A stretch of 64,000 nucleotides of DNA from Climacium dendroides (GCA_950106755.1 OX467092.1:26984582-27048581); one strand, 5' to 3'. Numbered from the stretch's first letter, positions 1 through 11,773 are shown. A program made the numbers and translations. Notes: a model not told the origin generated them from the sequence alone.

Positions 1-187
1 CCTCTATCGCTTTGACTCTTCCTGAGGTTCTTAGGTTGAACTGTGAATGCATTAGGTCTTCCAACTCGAAATTGCCTTGCAATGGAAAGGGGATGCCTTG
101 CAGAGGTTGTTTCAGCTACTGTGAATCAATAATTGCCTGAGTTTTTTCAGCAAATATAACCATGCCCTAATATCTGATATGGTGCAG

Positions 188-1482
188 GTGGAACTACCGG
201 ATTTCTTCCTAGGAGACCAGTTAACAAGCCAGCTGCTAGTATTTAGAAACTTGGAGTTTATAGTTTGCTACTACGCCAGCGGATACTTTGTAACCCAAAG
301 TGACGAAGCATGTAAGAAGAATTATGTTTACCAGGGGTTTGGATATGTGATGGTGTTATTCCCATATTGGTGGCGTTTTCTTCAGGTAAACTATAATTTT
401 TCACTCATTTTCATATTATTTCCTGTTCAGTTTAGGTCTCTTGGAATCAATAGAGAAGAATCTCAAGTGCACATCTACAATTTCTTATTTTCGAATTCTT
501 AATAAAGGAAACCGTTGGTTTTGGACCATTATTGTTGACGAGATAGTGACAATGATTACCATTTGCTTGCTCTGTTCTCAGCCACACTAATCAGCTGGGT
601 TCAATGTTTACAGAGTTTGAGGAGATATTATGATGAGGGGGATAGGGTACAACTAGAGGGTGCTGCCAGATTTATGTCTGTGTTTGCGGCCGTGGCGGTA
701 AGGCAAGCATATTCAAACTACCGGCAGTGGCCTGGATACGAACTGCCGTTGCGGGTGCTGTATATAATCGCCTCAGTTCTTACTACCAGCGTCTCAAACT
801 ATTGGGATATTTGTCATGACTGGAGCCTGTTGAATTCCAAGTCGAAAAACAAATGGCTGCGAGACAAGCTCATCCTGAAGCATAAGTCCCTGTACTTCAT
901 TGCCATGGTGAGGAATCCTATCTGGTACTATTAATCGAAGTCTGTGGATGATGACTTCACTTACTAATACTTTCCCCTTCCTGCCAGGGATCAAACACTG
1001 TGTTGAGAGTAGCGTGGATGGCCTCACTTCTTAAAGTTCAGGTGTCGTACGGCTTCAACCAGAACGCGTTTGACGTTATTGTGGCTAGTCTGGAGGTTCT
1101 CCGCAGAGGAATTTGGAACTTTTTTCGGTAAAAATCCATCGCTAGCTGGGCAACTTAGTGTGTGCAAATCTCTTGTCCCGTCATGCGGTTAATTTTTGTA
1201 AAACATTGGCGCTCAATGTGCAAAACTCTGCTTCCTAAAACCTAGGCATTGTATATCATTGTGTCTTCAAGTTTGTGTCAAACTTTGAACCTATATCGTA
1301 CAAGTCAGCAAGTTCTTCTGATATGACGTACGTTTTGGACAAGAGGCAAGGTTTGTGCATTACGCAGCTGACGAGGAATTGTGATTCTTTTTATGTGTAG
1401 GATTGAAAATGAGCATCTCACAAATGTTGGGAAGTACAGAGCTGAGCTCCTTGTTCCCTTACCATTCAATGATCACCTCTAA
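188..1482 (+). CDS. EXS-domain protein, C-terminal part (5' end outside window)
   Basis: Four exons can be joined in frame with GT-AG borders: 188-385, 614-907, 988-1127 and 1401-1482 (714 nt, stop TAA at 1480-1482). The product is the EXS domain found in plant PHO1 and EXS-only proteins (ERD1/XPR1/SYG1 family), which are multi-pass membrane proteins of Golgi or plasma membrane linked to phosphate export or protein retention. Visible hallmarks in order: [11 protein letters not shown], the YWWRFLQ end of the first exon, [31 protein letters not shown], and the terminal block [31 protein letters not shown], split by the last intron. The exon order and the short tail after VPLPF fit an EXS-only protein such as Arabidopsis At5g35730 as well as PHO1. 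An SPX domain, if present, would lie left of the window. Bases 1-187 look like intron. The family call is firm; the transported substrate is unknown. Confidence 0.88.
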
Positions 1483-1599
1483 ATGTAATACACCAACTGC
1501 GTCGCTGTCACAAGAAGACCAGTATGGCGCAAAAGAAAGTTAGCATGTATCTCTCATACTCATGATAAGTTCAACCTACAGACACAGGAAGATTTCATG

Positions 1600-1810
1600 G
1601 TGTTAGCCGGGGCTAATCCTTTGAGGGTCAGCCCCTGCTTTAGCCCCTTCTTACAAGGCGTGTGAAAATTTGCAGATTTTCTTTGTTAATGGGACTTTAG
1701 CCCCCAAAAATGTTCCCCTTGGCTGGGCTAAAGTCTAAATGTTAGCCCCGCCTAACATTTGATTGAGTTTACGGGGCTAATACAAGATAGATTAACCCCA
1801 GGTAAACCTT
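1600..1810. repeat. Left subterminal GGGGCTAA repeat cluster of the CACTA-like element
   Basis: At least six copies of GGGGCTAA, TTAGCCCC or one-mismatch variants occur in both orientations within about 200 bp of the left end. A matching, smaller cluster (about 9458-9530) lies inside the right end. In CACTA elements such clusters bind the TnpA-type protein; that role is inferred here. Confidence 0.6.
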
Positions 1811-2018
1811 TGTCTGTTAGCCTAGGATAATGCCTTTGTCATTGAAATGGCCTAGTTGGCACTTTTCATTGTTGACAGGGGTTGCAATGGCATTGTTGTA
1901 GTTGGAACAAGTGAACCAACAATACAACCAATAACATTAACAAAGACTTGAGAAGTTTAAACTTTTATAAAATTCATAATAGGTACAAAATTTGTGTGTC
2001 ACTACTTCTAATTTGCTC

Positions 2019-3360
2019 CTACCTACTGCCTAGTTGACGATAATTACAACTACTCGTACTCCACCTTCTCGCCTCCTTAAGGTGATGGACCTGACATTTT
2101 GAGTCACTACATTGCACCAAAAAAATTATAATCACAGAGAAAAATGTGACAGAAGAGAAATAGGGCATCTCGAAGTCATAGAAGCAAACCATGAAGGTGC
2201 CTCCATGAACGTCATAAACGTCAAAGGGATTTAACTGCCCACCATGCAGCACATGGACAACGTACCTCTCTAATCTCCAGCGTCTGCATCTGAGGGAAAA
2301 AATTGTTACCCCGAAAAAAAAATGAAGATGAAATCATCCACAAGACGTTCAAAATCTATCTCAAATGGTGGGTTTTGTATTGCCAAATTGAACTCCAAAT
2401 ACTCTCGCAGAGTCCACATGTGAAAAACGTAAAACAAGACACAGCATAGAACCCACTGGAAATTAGTATCACAATTACACTAGTCTGTTAACTAGAAACA
2501 ATAAGCAGTTTGCACAACTACAGCATTCAAGTCCATAACAAAGACAGAAGTCCATAACAAAGACAAAGAGAACATAACATTATTCCACTAAAAGACAGGT
2601 CATTAAGGCCAGTCAGTAGCACATTTTTGATTATAAGATGTTTGATAAATTGATCTCGTCATTCAACCAATTCAGTGTTAGTCCTTTTTTTTCCTTTCTC
2701 CCACTCTCAGTTTCCACTTTCAGAATATGCAAGAGCAAATTGAGTTTCTCTAACTAAGAAAACCTGCGAGTTGAATTATTTGCTCGGACAAGAGACATAA
2801 TCTTCTGCTTTGTTACTGTTACTCTTGGGGAACACAGTCTCAGAGCCTAGCTCCATTGAATAACTGAATGTAATGTACCGTAACTAGACAGAAGTTTTAA
2901 ATTTATGTTGCATTCCACTCAACATTAGAATCATAGAGACAGTGAAGACATGCATGGCAAAAGAAAACACTGTGATCAACACATCCTTGAGATCAATGAA
3001 AAAGCTAGTAAGCACACCAAGAAAAGAAGCATCAGGGTAAAGTAAAGAATTTCTGGCACTAAGAGAGTTATACTTTGCCTACAGCCAACTTACCGAATAA
3101 TCAAAATGACGAGCACCAACGCTGCTACACTCGGACCATCTTTGCCAATGAAAGTGACAGCCCCATTCAAATGAACCTGCAAATGCAAAATAAGAAAGTT
3201 TAGTTGATGAAATAAGAATAAAAAAGCCAACACGAACACAATTTGACATCAAATATGCTTTTAGCATTATGTCACTCCAGTACCTGCACAGGGGATTCTT
3301 CTCCATTGTCTTCGGTAACTGATGCCATGACCTGTCCCCACTCTGTGTCATCACTGTTGA
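2019..3360 (-). other. Unassigned exon-like fragments inside the CACTA-like element
   Basis: Minus-strand stretches near 3280-3350 (residues DDTEWGQVMASVTEDNGEES), 3100-3180 (VHLNGAVTFIGKDG followed by a hydrophobic run) and 2160-2250 (GGTFMVCFYDFEMPY) have protein-like composition and potential AG/GT borders, but I do not recognise their source. The last one loosely resembles an RRM strand as in Mei2-like proteins; this is weak. They lie downstream of the kinase fragments in the same orientation and may be further captured or decayed exons. Confidence 0.25.
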
Positions 3361-3424
3361 GAGGTTTTAACAAGAAATAATAAGCAGTTTGCACAACTAC
3401 AACATTCAAGTGGGCATGTTCCGA

Positions 3425-3973
3425 GCACATATTGTAGAGCTTGGACCAAATCGCGAGCGAAATCATGTATAGACTCCTCAGGCAATCGTGTATCCTGCAA
3501 ACGATGTTAGAAAAGGAATGAGAGGAAACATTCTTACACCGAGTAAATAGCACGCGTCTCAAGTTTCCCCTTGGCATTCACTCAAATGCCCTACAATGGA
3601 ATGAGAAAAACTTTATGGACATGCACTTGAGTAAGAAAACATGTAACTATGCTCTTGAGAACCATCTGAAATTAAATCTAACGAAAAGTGAGACTTGACA
3701 GTTACAGGAAAATTAAAGGGCAATAAATGGACTTTAGACTCCCTAAGTAGACTCTTAAATTCAAGTCGTGTTCATTCCAACTCTCAAACGGAAAGACACA
3801 CCTATCCTTCACTGAAAGCTTCTTCAGGAAAACCCGGAAAGTTCTTATTGAATTGATACTTTGCATAAACAGAAGCGGAAAGAAAAGACTTATCGCCCAC
3901 CTGCCTAAGCAACGTTAACAGATCACCGACACAATACTCCAGAACTAGCCACAAATGTGCTGAGGTTTCATAC
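3425..3973 (-). pseudogene. RUNKEL/Fused-like Ser/Thr kinase, two broken exons
   Basis: Exon 3901-3973 (minus) encodes YETSAHLWLVLEYCVGDLLTLLRQ with an intact acceptor and GT donor. Exon 3425-3494 encodes DTRLPEESIHDFARDLVQALQY. Together they match the hinge and helix region of the plant RUNKEL family (kinase plus HEAT repeats, cytokinesis), normally written ..EYCVGGDL..TLL.Q..PEESI..LARDLV.ALQ. One glycine of the VGGDL motif is missing (3-nt loss). The second exon drifts into unrelated sequence right after ALQY, where the catalytic loop should start. N-lobe, HRD and DFG segments were not found. The fragment sits 3' of the rhodanese fragments in the same orientation inside the CACTA-like element, so capture is likelier than in-place decay. 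Two different genes fused head to tail would otherwise be unexplained. Confidence 0.6.
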
Positions 3974-4126
3974 CTGTCAGAACAAGACAAAGTATGAAAT
4001 CAGAACCCACAACCTTGAAAATCCATTGTGTATCCAAACGTGATTCCTCATAAAACAAAACTGACACGGATTAACAAGAGGTCATACGGGCAACAAATAT
4101 GAATATCGAAAATTAAGCAACTTTGC

Positions 4127-5194
4127 GGATCGAAAGAATCTGTTTGTGGATCAACAGCTCGCTTGAACTTTCCAACGCGAATCTCATATGAATTTCTGAC
4201 ATCGACAGCTACCTGGACGAAGAATCCAAAGCATGGGAGATGTTCATGTCAAACAGCTGATTGATCATGACATGTATTGGTGCAAAAACACACCGAAGTA
4301 TATGACTTCAAATGAACCTCTTTGTTTCTAATGCTTCAGATCTTCGGAACATGCGGTAGAGACAGCAAATATTTGTCATGCAGATCAACTTCCTACAAAG
4401 TACACTCCTCAAGAATTTACGGGATAGTTGCAAACTTCGTATCTGGGAGGTTGGTCACTAATAATCCAGATACACGACAAATTCCTCAAGGCAATAGCCG
4501 TAGAGGGAGTCGCAAAATTGAGTCGCAGGATTCACCCCCGGCACACCCATAGACACCACCTGCAACATGATCGCTCAATTCTCAGAAAAACAAAGACTGC
4601 CGCAAGAATCCAACATTACTAAACAATGCATGTGACAAGGTCACACAACATTCCATTAATTCTCGACACAATTCAGCTATTGCCTTGATAATTCATGAAA
4701 TCATTGTTCATAGGCTAAAAAGAAGCTTGAACGAACCTCTTTTTTCAGCTTCACATGCACGTGATCCCATCTAAACGGAGCGTTCTCGCCTGCACCAACA
4801 GGAGACTTGCCACTGCCCATTATGGATGTCCTCCTCATCTACTCCTGCAGGAGCCTCAGTTCGTCGAAAGTTAGCCAGGTGTTCATCACTCTGAATGGCA
4901 AACTGCAAATCACCAGGCCATCAGCCATGACCAGCACGAAAATATCATCGCCATCGACCAAAGGCCACCTAAACCCTAAACCCACCACCCAGACCCTAAA
5001 GCCTGGGGAATCAAAAATCCACCAGGGATGTAAAGCCATACATTAGTCTCGCTAATCTCCTTCAATGGAGCGCGCTTCTGCTCGTAATCTGGAAGTTTGG
5101 TGAACTTGTAAAATGACACCACAACAAGAAGAGATGTGTCCCCAGCAAAAGACGCATTCCCATTACTTGAAACCTCAGGCTCCTCCTCATTCAT
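4127..5194 (-). pseudogene. Rhodanese-domain protein (TrhO/YceA-like, plant STR7/STR8 type), broken
   Basis: Minus-strand pieces in the correct order: 5042-5194 (from MNEEEPEVSS; core LLVVVSFYKFTKLPDYEQKR, ending at a GT donor), 4738-4902 (IQSDEHLANFRRTEAP, then after a frame change SPVGAGENAPFRWDHVHVKL), 4440-4559 (SMGVPGVNP) and 4127-4212 (VAVDVRNSYEIRVGKFKRAVDP). These match the N-terminal UPF0176 part and the start of the rhodanese domain of plastid STR7/STR8 proteins, relatives of the bacterial tRNA uridine hydroxylase TrhO. Breaks: the exon with the APEGINGS block is missing between the first two pieces; a frameshift in 4738-4902 leads to a stop; the part with the catalytic cysteine is absent. 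Splice borders are still recognisable, so the copy came from genomic DNA, not from mRNA. Confidence 0.7.
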
Positions 5195-5799
5195 CGCATT
5201 ACCACTAATACTCCTCGCCACCCTTCTCGAAATGTGAAGTAGCGACGGTCCAGCGCACTTGTAGCACCAAGTACTGTAGCCTCAGGCGCCAACATTGGTC
5301 CGAAATCACGACACTGCGTGAACCGGCGATGGCGAGTGTGCAAAATTCGGAGAGCAAATCTCCGGTGAATTCAGATGGGCAGTCGCTCCACGATTTTCGG
5401 TCGCCCAATCCAATATCCAGGAGCAGACTTTTCTTTTTCCAATTTTTAACCCTCAATTTTTAACTCTGCAATTGGGCTATGACCAAGGTAGTCGCTCAAA
5501 AATTAAGTGATTTTTGGACCAATAAGTGTATTATACATTTTAGACTAGGTGTTTTAACAAGGTTAAAAGATCCCATATGTGATGATCAAGTGCAAGATGA
5601 ATATAGTATATTTTTATTTTTAAATATATTTATCCATTTGGATAAATCACTATATGAAGAGATACAGATTACGACATAAAATGTCAATACATACTTTTGA
5701 AGAAGACTTGAACTAAAATTAGTCTTCTTCAATTTCTCAATTCCTTTCAGTTTCTACTTCAATTTCTACTTCAATTTCTCAATTCCTTTCAATTTAAGT

Positions 5800-6070
5800 T
5801 TGAATGGAAAACATACCTTGTTTAGGAGGCTTTGAAATTGTCTCATTCATCTCATCATCGAGTGAGCCCCCTGTGGTCCTTCCATTGATGGCTTCCTTCT
5901 TCTTCCACCATGTTATCTTCACCTTCCTTCTAAACATTCTCTTCTTCTTAGTAAGTGGTGCCAACTCTCTTGTTTCCAATGATGACCACTTACCTTGAAA
6001 ATGGATTTGCACCACGGAATTCATAAAAGGTCGAAGGCACATATCTTTAGAATTGGATGAGCATGGAAAC
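5800..6070 (-). other. Unrecognised coding-like fragment in the CACTA-like element
   Basis: A minus-strand open stretch of about 90 codons is rich in Lys and Arg (TKKKRMFRRKVKITWWKKKE) and contains CAAG/GTAAGT near 5998, a good splice donor. It lies upstream of the rhodanese fragments but has no recognised homologue. It could be another captured exon or chance; the surrounding sequence is AT-rich. Confidence 0.2.
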
Positions 6071-6843
6071 ATTGGAACTACACTGCCATCAAATTTGTAA
6101 TAAATGAAACTGAAGATTGGACACTAGGAACAATTCCCAATAACAACTTGGGAGTTTGAGTTTCCAAAAAATCCAAATTGAACCAATATAGAAATATGTG
6201 GAAGAAATTTCAAAAATTGTAAATAAATTTTTGAGTTTTAAAACTAATTTTTTGAGTTTCAAAATGTGAAAAAAAATCTTAGAAATTTCCACCATTTAGA
6301 TTGCAAGATATTAGCATTTGAAGAAACAAAAATATCTTTATGAAAAAAATTTGTAGGTTGATTACCAAAGAATTATACAAAAATTCAAGCAAGTAACAAA
6401 AAAAAAGTACATGTTTTAACCCTCTAAAAGATGGACCATCCACTAAGTAAATTTTAGTTGTTTTGAATGTTGTACTTCACACATTTAATATTGTTGGAGA
6501 GAGTCTCATAGGATAATTGGTTTATTAATTAGTACAAAAGGAAGTACTTTCTTTATAAATTTTGAAATATTTATTCTAGAAAGATAAATTTTGAAATATT
6601 TATTCTAGAAAGATAAATTTTTGAATTTGATTTAAATCCTTTTAATAGAGGCATTTAGGTGAAGATGAATGTATAATTTCATTGACAATCTTTATGTTAA
6701 CAAAACTTTATATGCATTCATTTATGACATATGATATCAAAGAGTAATTCCACAATTTCATATTTGAATATAATGTATTTGTCTTTATACAAAGTTTAGA
6801 GTAATTGCAATTGTACTTGTGATAAAAAGTTCATTGCATATTT

Positions 6844-7561
6844 GGGTGATTGCAAGAAAGACCGGTCCTAATTTGCATCATATTCAAACTTCAAAGTGCT
6901 AGAATTGTTTTGTGATATAACTTTTGGATAGTAGAAGCCAATGAATTTAAAATTGTTATTGGAGGTGGTTAACTTGAGTGTAATCATATCCATTATTTTT
7001 ACTCATTAAAAATCATTCTATTAGTATAATTGAAGTCAATTATACTAATATGTCACATTTTAAAGTTTAGGGATTTTTAGTACTAGAGAGTATCCAAAAT
7101 TATTAATTTAGAAATGAAATTTTTGTGGTTTATACCCACAGTAGGGAGACATGTACATAAACAAAGGAAATCTAGAAATACATTATTTTATGGGCTCCAT
7201 ATTTATACAAATAGGGCTTACATGTGCACTTGTAAACATTGAGAATGGTTTTGACTTTCATTTTTTAGTAAAATGTGATCAGTAGCAACTCTTCACAAAT
7301 GTCAAATTTTTAGTTTACTTTGTTATGATTTTTTTAATTATTACTAATTACAATCTACTTGTATAGTATCTATTTTTGTAAGATTTTTTTTTCAAATTAT
7401 AATTTTTTAATACTTGTAAGTAGCCTAAAATACTATTAACCATCAATTTTGTAGTTCAATGACTGAGATTGTCTATTTCATAGTACTTGTAGTCTTGAGC
7501 GCAAAAATTGCAATTTGGGTAGAATGCAACCAAAAACATTTTATCTTTTTTGCAACCACCC
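6844..7561 (+). mobile_element. 718-bp TIR element, copy 1 (nested in the CACTA-like element)
   Basis: Begins GGGTGATTGCAAGAAAGA and ends TTTTTTGCAACCACCC, which is its near-perfect inverted counterpart. The same unit of exactly 718 bp recurs at 11774-12491 and, interrupted, at 51431-52285 on the other strand. The interior is AT-rich with no usable reading frame. A convincing target duplication was not visible, so the superfamily is undetermined. Confidence 0.6.
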
Positions 7562-8326
7562 CTTTTCAAATTTGAAGCTATATGAGCATGTAAAAAAATT
7601 ACTTACAAAATTCATTTTTTGAATGCAATTTTTATAATTGTTCGTTTTGAACAAGTAGCAATTTGTTTGCTAAATTATCCTCATTATAGAAATGAACTCC
7701 TATAAATCTTTTAAGTTTATAGATCCATAACTACTTTTAAAAACTAGTATACAAATGAAGGTTGAAATCATCATCTACTTTAAATTTTTAACAAATACAT
7801 TGACTATATCCTTTGTTTTAACTTGTTAGAGTACATCATCCTAAAATTTAAAAATAGAAACAGTGAAAAATTTTCCAATTGTATGGTCATGATGCTTGAA
7901 TTCTAACCAGAAGGATTTTCAACTCATTCTAGAAGACTAAATGTCATCATTGAAACTTTTTATCCCAAAATGAGTAAACCCTAGAAGTTGTAGCTATTTA
8001 GTTGTAATGTACAGAAGGTTTAAATTGGAAATACATATAAATTTTTTAAATAAATAAATCCATATTCAGGTTTGAATAAAATAGTAAGTTAGGAAAATAC
8101 AATGCAAAATATTGAATTGTTAATAATTTAGTTATTTGGAATTGAAAGATTCTATTTGCAAAGGTTATAATCTTGCAATAGATAGATCAAATGGAATTGT
8201 TTTTTTAATTTTCAAAAATAATGAACATGGAATGAAATAAAAGACTTTGAAGCTTCTTTAAAAGTAGAGATTCTATAACTGCGTGCAAACTAAAACTCCT
8301 CATAGTTTTTATTTTATTAATTGAAA

Positions 8327-9189
8327 CTAGCAGTTGGCGCTTGCTATGTTACGCATTCATCATTAGAATTTTATAAGAATTTCTATGTATTAGATAGAAT
8401 GCAGAACAAAAATTTCAATAAATTTTCAAATAAAAATGACTAAAATCTTTGTATAATTTTTTTATAAGTAAGCATATATTGAAATGTACAATAAAAATTT
8501 ATTAAATAATGAATGAAACATATGCAATGGTAAATACTATAAAAGATACACATACATTACAATGCATTAGAAATTTGACTCCATTGTTACAAAAAATGAC
8601 CTAAATTGAAGAATTGAAAAGAAAAACTTATAAATCTCAAAAACTTTGTGAACAACTTAATTGATGTAGAATCCAAAATCACTTCAATTGAATAAATTTC
8701 TCAAAATCATTTGGTAGTAGCAATAGAAAATTGAAATCATGAAAGCTCAAAGCTTACAAAAGCACAAAATCATAAAAGTGCAAAGAAGTGTAAAGCCAAG
8801 AGAAGCAATGGATTTGCTACCTCTATAATATCATCCTATGGATCCTCTTTAATATCACCTTAATTGCAACAACTATATTATTTCTATAATATCACCCTTT
8901 GTAAAAAGTGATATTACAAAAGTGATTGCAAACTACTACTTTATTTTTGTAATATCACATTGTGTGAAAATACGATTTCTATGTATACATGATTGAAAAT
9001 ATTTTTACACAATATTTAAAATAATTATTTTAAAGACTTATTGAAATCATTATCATGCATTCTATTCAAATACATCAAAATTTTACTAATATGTGATATA
9101 ATGAATGCATAGCATAGCAAGCATGAGCCCCTAGTATTAATGGTAGCATTTGTGATATTACAAAGGGAGTTATGATTTTAGTAGTATGA
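8327..9189 (-). mobile_element. Non-autonomous Helitron, copy 1 (nested in the CACTA-like element)
   Basis: On the minus strand the unit starts TCATACTACTAAAATCAT (9189 downward, preceded by A) and ends GCGCCAACTGCTAG at 8327, followed by T. A 5' TC start resembling the plant Helitron TCTMTACTA end, a 3' CTAG end and insertion between A and T without target duplication are Helitron features. A related copy lies at 35664-36974 with the same two ends, and homology stops exactly at CTAG. The hairpin expected just before CTAG is weak (GCGTAACATAGCAAGCGC), and there is no Rep/Helicase reading frame, so it would be non-autonomous. Confidence 0.5.
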
Positions 9190-9239
9190 TGGACTAACTG
9201 AAAGCTTTCCACATACGTGTACATCTAGGGAACCAATTT

Positions 9240-9321
9240 GAATTTTCAATTTCTAAAAAGAATCATTCTTGTGAGTTGTGAATTTTCAATTTCTAAAAAG
9301 AATCATTCTTGTGAGTTGTGC
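9240..9321. repeat. 41-bp direct tandem duplication
   Basis: The block GAATTTTCAATTTCTAAAAA...TGAGTTGTG occurs twice back to back with no visible change, pointing to a recent duplication inside the CACTA-like element. Confidence 0.6.
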
Positions 9322-9552
9322 AAGTTGAGAAACAAGTACGTATTGTAAAATAACTTTATAATGCTATGATAAAAAGTTAAGAAATTTATTATGCCTTCAA
9401 GATACTCTTTGACCATATGTTGTATAAAAATTTATAAACCCAGCACAAACTACTTTAGCCCCGCCTAAATAGAGGGGTCTAAAATGGAGCAGTTTAGCCC
9501 CACCCGTGAAGATTAGACCCAGGGGCTAATGCCTCCAAATCTTCCTGTGAGA

Positions 9553-11773
9553 GAGAAATCTATTGAGGACACACTGAGGGAAATGACACGACTCTGTTGT
9601 AATATTTTCCTTCCCTCGCGCTATGCAAATCTCGGTTTCTTTTTCGCATTAACGCCCACTTTATACTTGGGGCTGGATTGAAGACTCTCCAAATTTGAAG
9701 CAGTAGGATCGCTCGATTCATCCAAATCAAAACCGAAAATGCTAAATTCAACCACCAAGATCGAAAATCGCTGAAAATCAAAACCCTGGGAATGAAAATA
9801 TGCAAATTCCAAACCGCAAGATCAAAAGAAAATTCAAGTTCGAAACTTCAGGATCGACATCCTCGGATACAAAGATGCAAAATTGGAACCCCAAAATTTT
9901 GGTGATTGGGCTTCAGAATCCGCTTTATAGTGTTACATGCGATGGACTTGGATCACCAGATTGAGGGCCCCGCCGAACAACTGTGAATCAAGACGACCTT
10001 CCATCCAACGCCAGCATGGGAATAAAGTGCGTCTGAGTTTGGAGCGCAAATGTGATGAATGTGAAATTTGGAATGTAGCAAAAACATGGGACATTTATTC
10101 TTAATATTGCCTCTACTCCCTGCATCCCAAAATGATCTTCTTATTGCACTTTGTGATGGTATGATGTTGAGAATTTGCCAATTTTGGCTTTCGATTAGTA
10201 AAATAACTCAGAGCAATTGTTCCCCCTCCATCTATGCAATCATCAATTGAAAAACAAATGAAATGTCTCTTATTTTTTCCATCTCTTTGAGTGTTGCCTA
10301 ATTGAAGGAGATGAAGCTCTGAGAGGTGGTACAAAGGTTGACACATGGTCTTGGGCCCATACAAACTACCTACAAAATGACACCTCACATTCAACAATTA
10401 AGTTCCCATTGGTGCTTTTCGAAAATGCTTCAAAAATTTCACTTTTCTACACTCTAAAACTACACTTTGAGAAATTTTCCGCCTTAATCTGGAACATTTT
10501 GTCCAATAAGATCATTTTGGGACAAAAAGGTACTTTTTTAAATTAGCCTACAAATAATTTCATGCTTAAGTTTTTCAAATTTATATGCTTTTAGGGCACT
10601 ATTGTTTAGTAACTATATAAGTTTAGGAGTTTGAAGCTAAACAACCCCTTTTGAGTATTAAAAATATTTACCAATTTTTTTCAAAACAATTTTCATATAA
10701 TGCAATTAGAGATACACTCATTTGAAATACAATTTGCTAATTTTTTTTTGCAATATATGGACTTGGAATAAATTTTTAGCATCTAATGTATGGTTAGTAT
10801 AGATAAAGTGATCCGTATTTAAGGCAAATTAAAATATGGGTGAAATATGAGTGAAATATGTATGCCCATAATTGACGTTTTTGAGTAATTAGAAGATTAA
10901 AAATAATTTGCAAACAATATTAAAAGTCTCCAAATTTTTTTATTTAAAAAGATTCCTATATCCTACTAGAGAAAACAACTTTGATTGTGTTTTTAAGTGC
11001 ATAATTACTTGCGAATAAACTTAAAGTGATGGTATTAGAGATACCTCTTGAGTCTTTTATTAATTACAATATTCAAATTGAGAAAAACAAAAAAGATATT
11101 TAACTATGATGAAGGTGAATTTTTCTCGCTTTTTAAAACAATTGTTCCTAAAATTGACAATTAGAAATTTAAGTAAGTTCTTACAAAGTCAATTTTGAAT
11201 AAATCATTTTAGAATATTTACACAAGGTGCGAAAATGTATTCTTTTTTTGCTTTCTAATCTTGCTACTTTCCTAATCCATGAGTCAATAGAACTATAGAA
11301 GGTGGCTTGTGGCACCTAATGTAGATAAAATAATTTTTCTTTTTTTCCTTTTCTTGTTTTGTAATGTTCAAATTGTGTCTATCTAGTCTTGAAGAATCAA
11401 ATTGCTATACATTTAAAAGAACCTCAAATTGAATATGAATGGAATCAATTTTGCAAAATTAATTTGAACAAAGATCACAATTTTGCATATCAGGGTTCTA
11501 AGGGAAAATTCCAAAGAAGTGGGATTCCTGCATAAAGAAAAAAAAGGCAAACTACAAGATGATGATTCAATAAATTAAGTAAAAGACACAAGAATACATT
11601 CAAATGTTAGTAGACACAAAATGCAACTGAAACATTAAAAGTTTGCAATTTTTGAATGGACCTCCATGTCCTTCAAAGTTTGCTCCAAAAACAACTATAA
11701 AATGAAAAAAAATGCTCAAAAAACTATACATGGACAATAATTTAGCCAATTTGGCTAAAACTACTAAATAAAT
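9553..11773. other. Intergenic, AT-rich; one coding-like stretch
   Basis: From the right end of the CACTA-like element to the next TIR element no gene was recognised. The part at 9620-9860 is less AT-rich. On the minus strand it reads FGFDLDESSDPTASNLESLQ and then KYKVGVNAKKKPRFA before a stop, which has natural protein composition but no recognised family and no partner exons. The rest is AT-rich sequence without features. Confidence 0.3.

Larger units (their letters stand above)
1583..9549. mobile_element. CACTA/EnSpm-like non-autonomous element carrying host gene fragments
   Basis: The left end (1583-1595) reads CACAGGAAGATTT and the right end (9537-9549) is its exact reverse complement. 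The 3-bp AGA at 1580-1582 is repeated directly after the right end at 9550-9552. Three-base target duplications and ends of the form CMCWR are hallmarks of the CACTA (EnSpm) superfamily. Just inside both ends lie many copies of GGGGCTAA/TTAGCCCC (about 1605-1800 and 9458-9530), like the subterminal transposase-binding repeats of CACTA elements. No transposase reading frame was recognised, so it is probably non-autonomous. The interior holds broken rhodanese and kinase exons (minus strand, 3425-5194), a 718-bp TIR element and a Helitron. What is inferred: that all of this moved or accreted as one unit. Confidence 0.68.
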
